Source of the DNA: Puccinellia tenuiflora
Taxonomy: Eukaryota; Streptophyta; Magnoliopsida; Poales; Poaceae
Direction: 5' to 3'
Length of the DNA stretch: 64,000 nucleotides
Assembly: GCA_012064385.1 (NCBI GenBank)
Contig: QRDG01001368.1
Location: 1-64,000, forward strand
In this document: piece after piece, positions 21,701 through 33,049 of the stretch
How the letters are laid out: every line of letters starts with the position of its first letter
How positions within the stretch are numbered: the first letter of the stretch is position 1
Program-made: the position numbers and the translations under genes
Notes under the pieces: model-generated
The model's database searches: none
Seen by the model: only the letters and a program-made list of their open reading frames with translations
What the model was told of the DNA's origin: nothing

Positions 21701-24700
21701 TTGCTGCAAACATAGATTATTACCTCAAGTCGTTTGATGTACTCCTGTTGATTTCTCCTTTCAATAGACCTTGCATTCTACATGATTCATAGGTCAATGA
21801 AGAGGCATTCAAATCAAACACTTTCATGATTCGTCTGAAACTCTGAACACAACATACCTCTTGAACCTCGTCGGTTGTATGAATTGTGTCAATGGTGGCC
21901 TGCAATGCAGCATATCTCAGAAAAGTGAAAGGAAAATTCAAGAAAATGCACTGGGTATGCCAAATTACAACATTATAGAATTATACATCAATATTTACCG
22001 AGAACATATAACCTACTCCCTCCGATCCATAATAAGTGTCAAGATTTAGTACTAGTCTAGTACAAAGTTTGTACTAAATCACCGACACTTATTTTGGATC
22101 GGAGGGAGTATTTACATTTATTAAGATTGCAAATGAACCCAAATAGCTAAAATAATTGCTCTTTCACACAAAATAAATTATTCAAAATTATACCATCAAA
22201 CAGTGCAAAAAGCTATAGCTAGTTGTCCATTATCAGACAAGAATATACTAACATGAACAGATACAAGGATAAAAGATGGTTGTAGGAATACAGAATTGCA
22301 TCTTCGATGTACGGATAAAGGATGGTTGTAAGCAAATAAAATCTGCATATTTAATAGCAGGAACAAGGGATGTTTGTAAGAGAACTTAATCACATTTTTT
22401 AGCAACACAATCATCCATAATTGCAAAACATAAAAAGCCACGAGAATGTGATTTCAAAGTAGTAGATGTGGCAGCGAGAAAAACCTGCAGACGGTGCACT
22501 CTCGCGGTTAAATCGTGAACTTCATCCAAAGATCTTCTCTCTGACTTGACTAAAATCTCCTTTTCATGCTTTAAAATAGACACCTAAAAATTGAGAAGTT
22601 ATGTCAGGATTCAAGATCTTAGAACTGTTTGAGGGATCTAATAAACCCAACACACCTCCATTGAAAGCTTCCTTGAGCTCTCCTCTAAAGCTTGCATAGA
22701 ATCTGCACTTTCACGAAGTCGTTTTTCATAATCAACAACTAAATGCATCAGTTCCGCGTTTCTGAGTGAAACAGAATTAGCTTCCTTCCTCTGTATTTAC
22801 AAGTATGAACTAAATTAGGATGAGCGTATAACAAGGGCTTATCGTGTTCTAAGGAACTGAGGCTTCACGATGTCATGTCAGTGTGAGGAAAGAAATATGA
22901 AGAGAATAGCAGCAGACAAAGAAAGAACCTGATGATCAATCTCAGCCATGTACCCATTAAGCCGGTCACGAGCAAAATCAGCTTCAAGTACTGCCTTATC
23001 ACGCTCACATCGCAAAGACCCAAGCTCAGTCCTAAATGAATAATAACCACCATTCGTCAGATTTTTCCAAGTAACCAAACAAAGCATCGCATAGTGAACC
23101 TGGATAAGTAGACCACCTAAAACTGTATTAAGCAAGAAACGCTGAGAAATTGAATCATATCAAAACTTAAAAGATATCTGATTCGGTGCGACTTCTGACC
23201 ATATCTTTACTTATACAGATCCAACTTCGAGTCAAGTGTTTATTACTTTATTAAATATGTGAGCTGTAGCTTCTACGTAGTTATTTCATGACACCTTTTA
23301 AACCATTCAAATCTTTTTTTGTCATGAAAATTACAAAGAGCAAGTTATGCAAAACAAGTAAATCGGAATGTCACAAAAAAACATGATTCCCGAAAGGAAA
23401 TTGTGCTGCCTCTGCTGGAAACACTGACAACCAAAGAGCATATTATGAACTTTCTAATCATCGATCTTGTTGTACAGTGATAGAAAAACAAAATAAATAT
23501 ATGGTAAAGATTTTAGCAATGATTTTTTTACACAGCAAACAAGGTATGAAAGCAGAGAAAACAACCTCAATTTAGTCAACTCTTCATCGAGTTTTTGGCC
23601 CGCTCAGAGACTTGTTCATATGTTTTTCTCGAGACCTCCTGGGCAAGGTTGAGTGGAATTCAGTGAGAACGACCAATAGAACTGCAGGGTCGTTACATGT
23701 GCTCTGTAACTTGTTGAGAATATTACCTGTGATCCTTCAAATAGAACCATCATGTCCTTCCTGCCATCATCTGAAGAATAGAAAAAATCATGACATCTAG
23801 TTAATATGTCACTAGCAGTAACATGCACTAACTGCCTTAACACCACTTTCATCAGGGCATCACCACAGTAACGCATCCCATGCAAGTACCCAAGTACGAC
23901 AGAAATATAACCCAAGCCTGGACTGAAATCAACATGAGACTAAGAGAACGAACCTTGCAGATTATTGGATATGTGTTCAACAGTGGAACGAGTCTTCTGC
24001 TGTTCTTCACACAGCTTTCTATACATCGCCACCTAAAAAATCAACTACATTAGGGTTGATGTTACATGCAGTTTGTAATTGACATGTTGAACAGAAATAT
24101 TTAATGTTGGAAGATTTTCCCAGGTCGTGGCAAGAAGATTATGTAAGACGCACAGATCTATGAAGAGATTCAATCATTATTGCTTGTTCTTCAGATTTCT
24201 TCATAACTTTTTCAACTCTGGATGCAGCAGCGTCCGTGATTCTCTTCAGCTCAACTTGAAAGCTCTCCTAAAAAGGACAAAAAATGAGCATGTGTTTGAT
24301 GTTGCGAACGAAAAAAAAAAACAGAATGGCCTGGTACTTAGGAATGGAAGATAAATAAGACATACAAGATAAAGTAAGACATCACCATACCCTGAGTTCC
24401 ATGTCCTTTTTGTCAAGATCAGTAGAAAGCATGTGAACTTTATTTCGAAGCTCAACATTTTGCTGAACAAGCCCATTAATATCATTAAATGTCATCTGCC
24501 ACAGATTATCAGATGGTTACATCAAATAGAACCACATGTAAAAAATTAGCAAAACAGAAGATCTGGTAACAATGGGAATGAGGCTTACATGTTCATGGCT
24601 ATTTCTTTCATCATTAGACATGCCATCACTTGTGCTCATAGAAAAGGCAACATGGTCTATAATTGGAAGACTAGAACCACATCGAAGCTGTATGTCTTGA

Positions 24701-27700
24701 CATTCCTTCAAGAGAACAGTGACCTACAAATAATCAGATGATAAACCATACAATTAGCAAAACAGATTTTCAAATATAAATAATGTAAATATATATTCCA
24801 ACAGGCTTGTCCCAATTAGACAAAAATCTACTCCCTCCGTATCATAATATAAGATTAAAATATCTTATATTATGATACGGAGGGAGTACTAAGCAGGTCC
24901 ATCTGATTCCAACTACTATTACTTTGGGTGAGACAGGTAGCGTGCAACCCAGACACATCACTGGAAGATTGGTAGCTGCCATGCACAAGCGTGCCTCTAC
25001 GAGAAAAAACAAGATTTTCACCTCCACTGTGATCCTGAATGTATAGTCCCTCTGGCTGTGAGGAGAACAGCGGAGTTTCCAAGGGGGTAGCAAGGACCTC
25101 GTGTTGGTGGCAGATGGCATAACTGTGAATACAGGCTACTTTCAACTATTGGTTCCGTTTACCGCCGTTAGGAGCAGCTGGTGTCCATGATGTGTGTGTT
25201 GTACGGTCTATAAGAAAAATCACTGCCAAACTCTAGTTACCTAGTTTGCTTCTCCTCTTACTGAAAAGATGTGCAACACTAAAACAAGATATTGTGTAAC
25301 GGAAGTACATAATGAAGTATCTGGTGTTAACCACCTTCTTGGTGATAACATATGATGAGTGTATGTTGACTGGATCAGATTTAGAGCAACTGAAGGATGG
25401 ATGGAGACCAGGGCTGCCAACACCTCAAGACTCTCCCCATACCTTACCCATCAAGGTTGCACTACACAATCACCTTGACTACATATTATTTTAATACAAT
25501 TTCTCAATTTTGGTAAGTGAACGAAATAAAACAAAGAGGAAACCTAGTTGTAAAAGACTCACTTGTTTTTGCAGGTCGCCTATTTCCTTGTCTGCGATAG
25601 TATGATCGCGTTCCCATCTTTTTAACTCCGACTGGAAGACACACTAATGTTAAAGCTTATTGTAAGAAACTTAACAAGCCGTAATGTGTGCATATGCAGC
25701 ATACCTTTAGGTTCCTTATGGTATTCTCAAAATTGTCATGCTCCAACAATGCCTGCTGTAATTTGTGATCCATTAGAGCATAAGCTTCGACCATCCTCTC
25801 ATGCTCAGCTGAGGTAAGGGAAAAAGTTAGCTAAAGGATAGTCCAAACGTTTAAACACACAACACGAAACAAACATTTTTACAGTGCTGTTTAATCAGTA
25901 ATCAATACAGATTTAACTAAAATTACCTCGTTCATCTAAGATAAGCTCAGCCTTCTCTTCGATTTCATGCAAGACCTGTTGTGCAGAAGTGGAAAGATAA
26001 TTCAGTAAAGCTCTAATAACATAACAGAGGGAAGAAAAAGGATGTACTTCATAAGAAGAAAAATTTGGTTCGTTTTCATTTTATGTTCTGGAAATGCAAT
26101 TTTTTAGTCAAAACTACCAAAGAATGTGACTAGATATGTCAAAATAAGTTCAAACAATCACAAAAAAAAAGGCTTATGGTTTCTTTCATGTTCCTGTGGG
26201 GTAAAACCATGATAGACTATATAATTATAAAACTCAAAGATAGGGACAAGAACAATAACGTACCCTTTCCAGAACTGCTTCCGCATGTCTCCTTCCCCAC
26301 CTCTCATGACGTAAAGCATCAGTAGCTTCTTGATATTTCTCATATATCTTAGCAAGCTGATAATATGGGGCATGTCAGGCAATACTTAAGATATGAAAAC
26401 CGTGCAATGTTGCACAAAATACAATAAGTACACAAGAGAGAACACATACACTCCAACCATCACGAAGAAGAGAAGCAGCTAATGCAGTTCCAGAAACACC
26501 ACTGGGCACTTTTGGAACAAGCATTAGGTCATTCTGATTTACAGCATTAGAAAGTGTCCTGCAGAACAGAAAGCAAAGTGGAATCAAGAAGTGGCAAATA
26601 AAAAAAAGGATGATTGTAGTTAATTTGATGTGTGAATTGATAGGGTTAGTGTACTTGCATGGTTTGCACTGGATATGACCCACAGATGATATCATTATTA
26701 GAATGGAGGGGACAAAATGCTATAATCAAATTGTTGTGGACACTAGTACGGTGGAGCCGGCCGGCCGGCCGGCAAGAGGGCCAGTGCATTGAACATAATG
26801 CAGCAGCAGCTATGCATCAGGAAGGAGACGGACGGGAGCAGAGTCCTTTAGGAAATAGTACTGCATTAGGAAGTTTAGGATTAAAGGAGTCTAAGTTATT
26901 AGGAGTCCGTATTGTCTAAGGAAGGGCCAAGAGCCGTAGCTTCCACTATATAAGGATACCATGTATCTAGGTTTTGGACAAGCAAGAACAATCAATCTAA
27001 TCTCTCCCTCGGAATTCTCTCTTCTTAACCTATGTCTATCCAACCCCTCGCAGCCATGCCGTCTGGCTATCTTCTTCACGGTAGTTATCCCGTTGTGGAT
27101 CTAAGTCCACAACACAAATGGCTTTAACAGAAAGAGAAGACTGACATTTCCATTACAATGCATTAGTGAGCACGAAAGAAAAGAAACTCTCGGTGTCTAA
27201 AGGGAAATAGATCCTGCTTCAGGGATCTTACTACACTATAAGAAAGAGGCCAGTGAGGTTAGAAACCATACATTTCTTTCATTGGTGTGTCTGAAAAATA
27301 AGCAGGGTCTGCTGCAATGCTGGTCAACGGAACGAGGCTCAGTTCACCAGACTTTCTTGCATTTTCTAGATCAAATTCACACTTCTCGATCTTCTGCTTT
27401 AAGTTGGCAACCTCCTGTGGGGGGAAAGCAGAATGAGATCCAAAGCTCAGTTGCGAGTCACACAGACAGAATGTACTAAAATTAGGTATCAGAAAAAAAT
27501 CTGCAAATATACCTTTTCAAGATCAATCTTGGTCAAGGTCTCCTTCTCAAGCTTTTCCTTGTAGTCATCTTCCACTTGGGTCAGGTGTGTCTGTTTGCAC
27601 AAAGATTGACAGTCATAAGAATTTCCAATCCGTAAATGGGGCAAAAAAGAAATACATGGATGAAAGATAAGCAAAGGCGTTACCTCCAATGCTTTAATAA

Positions 27701-30700
27701 CACCTTCAAGTTCCCCCGCTTTCTTTGACCATTCATCAGAACTTTCTTTGTGAAGTTCGGCAAGTTTCATGACCTTTTTTCAGAATTTTAACCAAAGGAC
27801 TATTAGATGAACAGTTGTGTAAAAAGGTGTAGAATAACATGACATCCTTGCTTTCAGAAATTGCAAACGGTGCCAAAGACAGAACAGCTGAAGGGATCTT
27901 TGCAAGAAACTTCTAGAATGAGCTAACATTGTCAAGTGCACAGCACATGCTAATCCCAACTCTGTAACCAGCAAAGTCAGCGGTTCGCCGCCGGACAGAC
28001 TATGAACCCATTCCGTCCAGACTCACTACGTAAAGAATTGAGTTCCGCAACCATGCTCTCTGCACAGTTCACGAACCGCCCGGGGGGGGGGGGGGGGGGG
28101 GGGGGTTATTTTTTGTGGGGAGGCCTCGTCAGTGCCAGGCCTGCTGAGCATGATCAAATATGAGCCTTCCAATTGGGTCGAGGCTGGGCCTAAGAAACTG
28201 CGCATGCTTCGGCCCGCTGGTTTCTCTTACTCCCTTTTTTATCTTACCTGTAGCCTTCTCAGGCTCGCAAATAACTATTTCCTATCTATCAGTACAACAA
28301 AAGGCAATGCTCATTGCTTGTTCTAAAGAAAAAAAAAACACTCCAACACAATCTTCGGAGAGGCGATTGGCTTACACAATTATATGAAGCTGAATTCCTT
28401 ACTCGAGCAATTACTAAACATACAGTTAAATATTACTCCCTCCGTTCCTGAATGTAAGGCGTATAGTTTTTTGCACGAATATTAAGACTAATACTATGTT
28501 CCACATACCTAACTAAAATTACTATCCAGCATTGAAGAACTCTATAGATTCCAAATTCTTGAAGCATCCAGAGCAGTTAATAGAATGCCTACCTTTATAT
28601 TATGGTAATACAAAATCGTATTATACAATTAACAAAATGAGACAAAATGGAGCGGAAGAAGGGGGCATACAGTTGAGAGCTCAGCGCCAAGGCGCTGTTC
28701 ATTAGCAGCTGATGCGTCCTTTGCAGAGAACAACTCCTTCATTCATCAACAGATGAAATAGCAAAAGTTAGATGATGAGAGAAATAGCTCAATCATCAAT
28801 CAGGAATTTTACCTTTTCCATATAGGTTACTCTTTGCTCTAGTTCAGAAACCCGTTCTTTACTTCTCCTCAAGGAACTTGTAGATTCAGAAATCTCTCTT
28901 TCAAGCTGAAACCCAAAATTCAGGTTGATGTTTCTTTCCCATCTTTGTCATGTCAAGAACTAATTAAAGAAACTAACCTCTGCAATCTTTGCTGACATCC
29001 TAGACTCCTCATCCATATTTGTTTTCCGTAAATCAGCTAAATTCTTAACTTTTGCTTTCAGTTCCTCGTCAAGCCAGAGATTATGCTTTTCAAGAAGCTC
29101 TTTCTCCTGATAAGATTAGTGAAACTAAATAAGAACAACAATACTCCATGGGAACGTCGATAATGGCTCAAGGATTAGGATAACATTGCTAAACAATGAG
29201 AAAAATGAGGGTGATTAGTTATACAAGAGATTACAGAAGATAGAAATAAGGCTTGGTAGAACGTTATAAAAGAATCTTGCATGTAAACTTTCAACATTAT
29301 CTAAACCTTTATACATGCATACCTGTGCAATGCGATTACATGTAGCCTGACAGTGAGTTAACTTAGCTTCAACCTCTTGTATCCTAGCCTCTTTACTAGC
29401 AGAAGAGTCAGCCTGGTTTAGCTGAAAAGAGGATAAAATCAGCAAATCCAGTTAGTTCATGAGACACGATAAAAAACAGTAACGCCATTCAATGATAGAG
29501 GGGCGCAAAAATCTCATTTGTGTACATAAAGGCTTAACTCCTGTCGTGCATTGAAAAAAATGCTTCTCATAGGTACAAAAAAAGAAAGTAGTGCATTCTA
29601 GGCATCTCCATATAGCTGGCAAAAAACACAACACACACTGGCACAGAAGATCAACAAGTCTCCAAATTATGCATTAAGTACGGTATTTAACATATTGGGC
29701 AGACAAGTAAACAGTTTTAATCAAAATTGTCCAACAGACAAACCACAGATCCATTATTCAAGAAAAGAAAGTAGGACTCTTGTATAGGACAGCTCTTGAA
29801 TAGCTGCAGTCCAGAACAACGGACAAAAAGTTAGATGAGATGTTATAACAGAAAATCACATGGAGTTGTGAGATCCAAACACTTGAAACAGTAATCTTTT
29901 TAGACTGTTTATGAAATAATATTAAATGCACATGCCATGATGATGCATTCTATACTATTTCCCTTTTACTATAGAGGTATTATATAAGCTCAAACAAGAC
30001 AACAACTAAGAAACACAAACCATGACAAAGTCGATAAAATTAAAAATCTAGAGCCATTACAATATAAGAGAATCAGAAGTATTAGATAAGTATTACAAAG
30101 ATCATCCTCCTGTCTTAAAAACTAGCAAAGACACGAAATAATGTAGGGTAGTTTAAGTTTCTATTGAGCCAAAGCTTGCCCTAAAAAACACTTGGCTAGC
30201 CAAAACATTGGAAAAGGTTTTGCTTGTCCATGTGGGGACCAATGTTGGCAAGAAAAATGATCTAGAGTGGGGAAATAGATTGGCATGCCGCATGCAAAAA
30301 TATTGGCAACGGTCCAAACAAAAACCAACTATGGTCATGAATGGAAAATGGTAGACCATCTGCTGGGCACCATCCAAACATACCCAAGAGATAGAAATGT
30401 ATAACTACAGGCAAATCAAGTCAATTAAATTTACATTAAAAACATACATCATGATGAGTCGGTGGCATATTTCTCAAGCCTAACGTGGTATGACAAGAAA
30501 TCTAAAGAGTTCAACCTAGCAACGCTCTGCCAGCTAACGGGTGCAACAAGGAAAAGTAACTAATGAATATAATAATAAATGCATCCATTCAATTAAAGAG
30601 TTCTTCCAAAAATAATTGCTGGTCAAAAACCAGAAAAAAAATTCTAATTATGCACGTACATCGCAATCACATTGCAAGGTGCTAAGCAAACCTATCCAAA

Positions 30701-31501
30701 TCATCCGCTTCTGGCAAACTTCTGTTCTCAAACCGAACAGGTTACAGAAGCCAGCCTACTGTTAAATTCCATCACTAAACCCTCTACCAGAAACCAGTAA
30801 TACCAACGTGTGGGTGTGGTGCTATGAATTAGTTCTGAAACCAAGCAGTTTTGCTGTACTCACAAGTCGCTCTACAACCAGTTTTGCTGTTGCTGCATAT
30901 TACAACTAGAAGTGCGAGATCGTTAGGGGAGCTCACAATCTTATCGTAGTAGCTCTGGATGACGCCATCCTTCTCCCTTATCTCTGTGTCCCTCTGCTGG
31001 ATCAACTCCAGCGACTGGCACTTGGACTTGTGCAGCTCCGAGATTTCCACTTTGAGACGCTCAACCTCGCCATCCTTTGCGATCTGTGCCATTCAGCAAC
31101 GCCCAATGCGATCAGTATTTCAGTGCAGGAAGGCTTAACAAAACACTGATCAGAATCAGTCGACCACAAAAAAAAAACCTAGGGTTCGTACGTACCGCTT
31201 GGATGCGGAGCTGGTGTATCTCGGCCTGGGAGGAGGCGAGGTCGGCGGCGCGGCGCTCGGAGCCGGCGGCGAGCTCGGCCGCCTCGGCCTGGTAGCGCTC
31301 GACCTCCGCGGAGAGGGCGGTGAAGCGCTGCTCGAGGAGGGCGCAGGTCTGCTCGGCCGCGATGGCCGCGGCGTCGGCCTCGGCGCGGACGGTGTCGACC
31401 TGGTTCCGGAGCTCGCGGATGGCGGCGTCGGCCCGCTCGGCGACCGCGGCCACGTCCCCGCCGAGGAGCCGGAGCTCCTCGTCGGACATGAAGAGCGGCA
31501 T
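9706..31501 (-). CDS. NUA: Nuclear-pore anchor NUA (TPR/Mlp1-Mlp2 homologue), 48 exons, two frameshifts
   Basis: NUA is the long coiled-coil protein of the nuclear basket; in Arabidopsis it tethers the SUMO protease ESD4 and affects mRNA export and flowering. The start MPLFMSDEELRLLGGD is characteristic, and the sequence stays alignable to the end (GRSGRAPTRGRSHRGGKSK, stop at 9706). Joined exons would give about 2,020 residues, close to the family length of about 2,100. The first three quarters are heptad-type coiled coil with the TPR/MLP1-like region in the middle; the last exon is acidic, Ser/Pro-rich and disordered, with a basic Arg-Gly tail. All exon phases agree except two: exon 20 lacks one base in a T-run at 23592-23596, and exon 39 has two extra bases near 15118-15121. 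As given, translation stops after about 704 residues. It may be a recent pseudogene, or the sequence may have errors. Family assignment is near certain. Confidence 0.95.
10655..10779 (-). repeat. Three-copy 15-residue repeat coded in NUA last exon
   Basis: The disordered C-terminal region contains three consecutive variants of EKGG-x3-ER-x6, namely EKGGVALERGSAVVK, EKGGASMERGSAVGQ and EKGGSSLERDTSGG. The DNA is a 45-bp tandem repeat with substitutions, so the array is an in-frame expansion. Confidence 0.85.
12089..12178. mobile_element. Stowaway MITE in NUA intron 45
   Basis: CTCCCTCTGTCCCATAATAT is matched by an inverted end ATATTATGGGACGGACAGAG, with TA on each side (12087-12088, 12179-12180). 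About 90 bp. Confidence 0.9.
17823..18000. repeat. 89-bp direct tandem duplication in NUA intron 33
   Basis: The unit starting tgccacgattgataaattt occurs at 17823-17911 and again at 17912-18000 with only a few differences. It is non-coding. Confidence 0.9.
19471..19840. mobile_element. Foldback (Mutator-type) MITE in NUA intron 30
   Basis: About 370 bp consisting of two long inverted arms. The left arm contains gtgcagatgcac, then gtcaaaaaattc, atatacttcaagacatttt, and gacattttttgtgacctgtg; the right arm repeats these in reverse complement. No clear TSD was found. Its right end is within 40 bp of exon 30 (19952-19878), close to the splice donor. Confidence 0.75.
22016..22108. mobile_element. 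Stowaway MITE in NUA intron 23
   Basis: The 93-bp element starts CTCCCTCCGATCCATAATAA and ends in the inverted match TTTTGGATCGGAGGGAG, with flanking TA dinucleotides. Confidence 0.93.
24831..24886. mobile_element. Minimal Stowaway MITE in NUA intron 14
   Basis: Only 56 bp long and a near-perfect palindrome: CTCCCTCCGTATCATAATAT with its reverse complement, separated by a few bases. TA flanks at 24829-24830 and 24887-24888. Confidence 0.93.
26732..27114 (+). mobile_element. Solo LTR in NUA intron 9
   Basis: A 383-bp sequence begins TGTTGTGGAC and ends GTCCACAACA, so the termini are TG...CA within a 10-bp inverted repeat. The 5-bp direct repeat CAAAT flanks it (26727-26731 and 27115-27119). 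A TATA-like ctatataagg lies near 26947. There is no internal domain or second LTR. The LTR's own sense is opposite to NUA transcription. Confidence 0.9.
28082..28105. repeat. 24-base G run in NUA intron 6
   Basis: Uninterrupted G on the plus strand, which is a C run in the pre-mRNA. It lies in a GC-richer island (about 27980-28200) within an AT-rich intron. Such a run is also a place where sequencing and assembly are unreliable. Confidence 0.9.
28436..28500. mobile_element. Truncated Stowaway-like end in NUA intron 6
   Basis: TA is followed by CTCCCTCCGTTCCTGAATGT and a typical Stowaway interior, but no inverted partner is seen before exon 6 (28671). Probably a one-ended remnant. Confidence 0.55.
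29422..30936. other. NUA intron 2
   Basis: A 1.5-kb AT-rich intron. The segment 30140-30390 is less AT-rich, with repeated 'ttggc'/'ccaaa' words that could mark an old MITE, but I could not define its ends. Nothing else is recognised. Confidence 0.5.
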
Positions 31502-31900
31502 CGCCGCGCGCGGCGGGGTGGAGCGAGCGGAGTCCTGTCCCCCGCCGGGATTTTGGGGGTGGTCTCCGGAAGGTGCTAGGGTTTTGCGGGGCGCCCGCGG
31601 GGAGGGGAAGGGGGTGGCGGTGGCGGAAGCGGGGGGGAAGGGTGCCCGAGTGGAATTGGAGAATGGAGACGGACGATTCGGGAAACGGCGGAAGTGGAGG
31701 CAGCGATATAGATCGGGAGGAATGTAGTGCTGGGGAGCCTGGGAGCCTCGTGTGACCGACCCCAGCGTTGGGCTTTTACTACTTGCGAAGTGGGCTCGAA
31801 ACCGGCAGGTGTTTACTGGGCTACTAAAAAAGGCTTAGCTCAGTGGCGTTGCGGCATGGACTACACTTGAGAACCTATGAGTAGCTTTCCTCAAAAAAAA
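31502..31900 (-). promoter_or_regulatory. NUA 5' UTR and promoter region
   Basis: GC-rich sequence directly upstream of the NUA ATG, with G/A-rich runs on the plus strand. No clear TATA box is seen, which is common for housekeeping plant promoters. The position is inferred from the start codon only. Confidence 0.5.
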
Positions 31901-32395
31901 AACCCAAATGCTTAAAAGTGATCGGCTGCTCGTTTGCTAGATCGAGCGATCGATTCGTGGCCGTCCGATCGAGCCGATTGAGCGTCCGTCGCGTCTCCCC
32001 GTCCCGACAGCCTTGCATCCGGGGTCCACTTGGGGCACCTACCTCCCGCACGACCCCTCGCGCCTCGCACAACCCCCTCCGTAAGGCCGCCAGGAGGGTT
32101 GACCTCGATGCCTCCTCCATATGCGACTCCGGTCACCGCCCCGCCGGTGTCCTCGTCCGCGTGCCCGCTCCCGCCCCCCGGGCTACGCAGCCGAAGACGG
32201 CAGCTCCCTCCACCTCCTCCTCGTTAGCCGGCAGCCGCAGCAGCAGCTCACCCGACCTCCTGCATGCGGAGCTATTCGCCCGACTTCCTTCGGCCGCCGC
32301 AGCAGCTCAGCCAGCCAACTTTCCTCCCACATACATCGTTCATCTTCCTGCAGCTCGTCCGGCCGTCGATTCTCTGCCACATCTCGTCGACCTGC

Positions 32396-33030
32396 AGCAA
32401 ATGCCTCATGCGGCCCAGCCGCTCTCCATGCTGCTCTGCCGCCTCTCCTCCCACCCATCCCACTCATCCGCATTCCACGCCATGCTGCTCAAGGCTTCCT
32501 CCCTCTTCAACCCCATCCCGGCGACCGCCCTCCTCGCGGCTTATGCAAAAGCCGGCCTCCTATGCGCCGCCTCCCGCCTGTTCGACGAAATGCCCGCGCG
32601 CGACGCCGTTGCTTGGAACGCGCTCATCGCCTGCCACGTCTGCCACGCGCACCCCTCTACCGCCACAAAAGCCTTTCCCGGCATGGCAGTTGCCGGGTTC
32701 GCGTCAACGGCCGCCACCCTCTGCATCATGCTCAAGGCCTACACTTCCTTCCGCGCCATCCGCCACGGCCGCCAGGTCCACGGGCTGACAATTCTTTTGT
32801 GCCACGGTTATGTCATTATGAAGATAGCCCTTGTGATCTCTACATGAGCTGCGGCTGGGTCGAGAATGGCCAATTCTGGGAGGCTTTCTTGAATCTGAGA
32901 GGTATCTAACCCAATGGAATCACACTGACATGCGTTCTCTCAGCTTTCTCAGCCACAACTAATTTGGCATATGGTCTGCAGGTGCATTGCAAGGTTCTCC
33001 GTTGTGATTTTGATTCGGTATCCTGTGCAA
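32396..33030 (+). pseudogene. Pentatricopeptide repeat (PLS-type PPR) gene fragment
   Basis: PLS-class PPR proteins process organellar RNA. The frame reads ARLFDEMP-type text (SRLFDEMPARDAVAWNALI), then IRHGRQVHG, the usual plant PPR signature. After about 32790 the match breaks off and resumes in another frame at CGWVENGQFWEAFLNLRGI, hits an in-frame stop, and continues as PNGITLTCVLSAFSA and AYGLQVHCKVL before ending. Only about four repeat motifs remain of a protein that normally has 10-20. Frame changes, a stop and missing ends show it is dead. Upstream frame from 31918 is open but not PPR-like. Confidence 0.85.
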
Positions 33031-33049
33031 TGCGGTGCTCCTAGTGCAA

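Larger units (their letters stand above)
9706..23031 (-). other. NUA: NUA exon map, exons 21-48
   Basis: Exons in order: 23031-22929, 22790-22656, 22583-22485, 21899-21858, 21777-21724, 21539-21360, 21287-21246, 20402-20358, 20152-20069, 19952-19878, 19386-19202, 19113-19011, 18326-18210, 17401-17309, 16411-16259, 16181-16128, 15565-15452, 15345-15268, 15170-15022, 14379-14308, 14007-13861, 13780-13727, 13634-13553, 13477-13413, 13345-13238, 11734-11672, 11525-11354, 10976-9706. Exon 39 (15170-15022) is 149 nt where 147 is needed. Exon 43 (13634-13553) uses an AAAAG acceptor; the stronger-looking CACAG five bases upstream would break the frame. Exon 31 uses the GTAAGC donor rather than GTGTAA two bases away, which keeps the join in phase. 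Confidence 0.85.
23566..31501 (-). other. NUA: NUA exon map, exons 1-20
   Basis: Exons in transcription order: 31501-31196, 31083-30937, 29421-29323, 29106-28978, 28905-28813, 28736-28671, 27773-27684, 27590-27513, 27414-27272, 26558-26450, 26356-26264, 25975-25927, 25808-25705, 25631-25563, 24723-24589, 24495-24391, 24267-24154, 24032-23954, 23770-23727, 23638-23566. Each has AG before and GT after on the minus strand, and lengths keep phase through exon 19. Exon 20 is 73 nt where 74 is needed. Introns of note: the 1.5-kb intron 2 has no recognised repeat, intron 6 has a 24-G run, intron 9 holds a solo LTR, and intron 14 holds a tiny Stowaway. Confidence 0.88.

Noticed and set aside
30140..30390. 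MITE in NUA intron 2
   Set aside because: Repeated ttggc/ccaaa words are suggestive, but no paired ends or TSD could be found.
31918..32395. N-terminal part of a 309-codon frame as PPR protein
   Set aside because: No PPR pattern before about 32396; it is GC-rich leader-like sequence, and the frame ends where the PPR match shifts.
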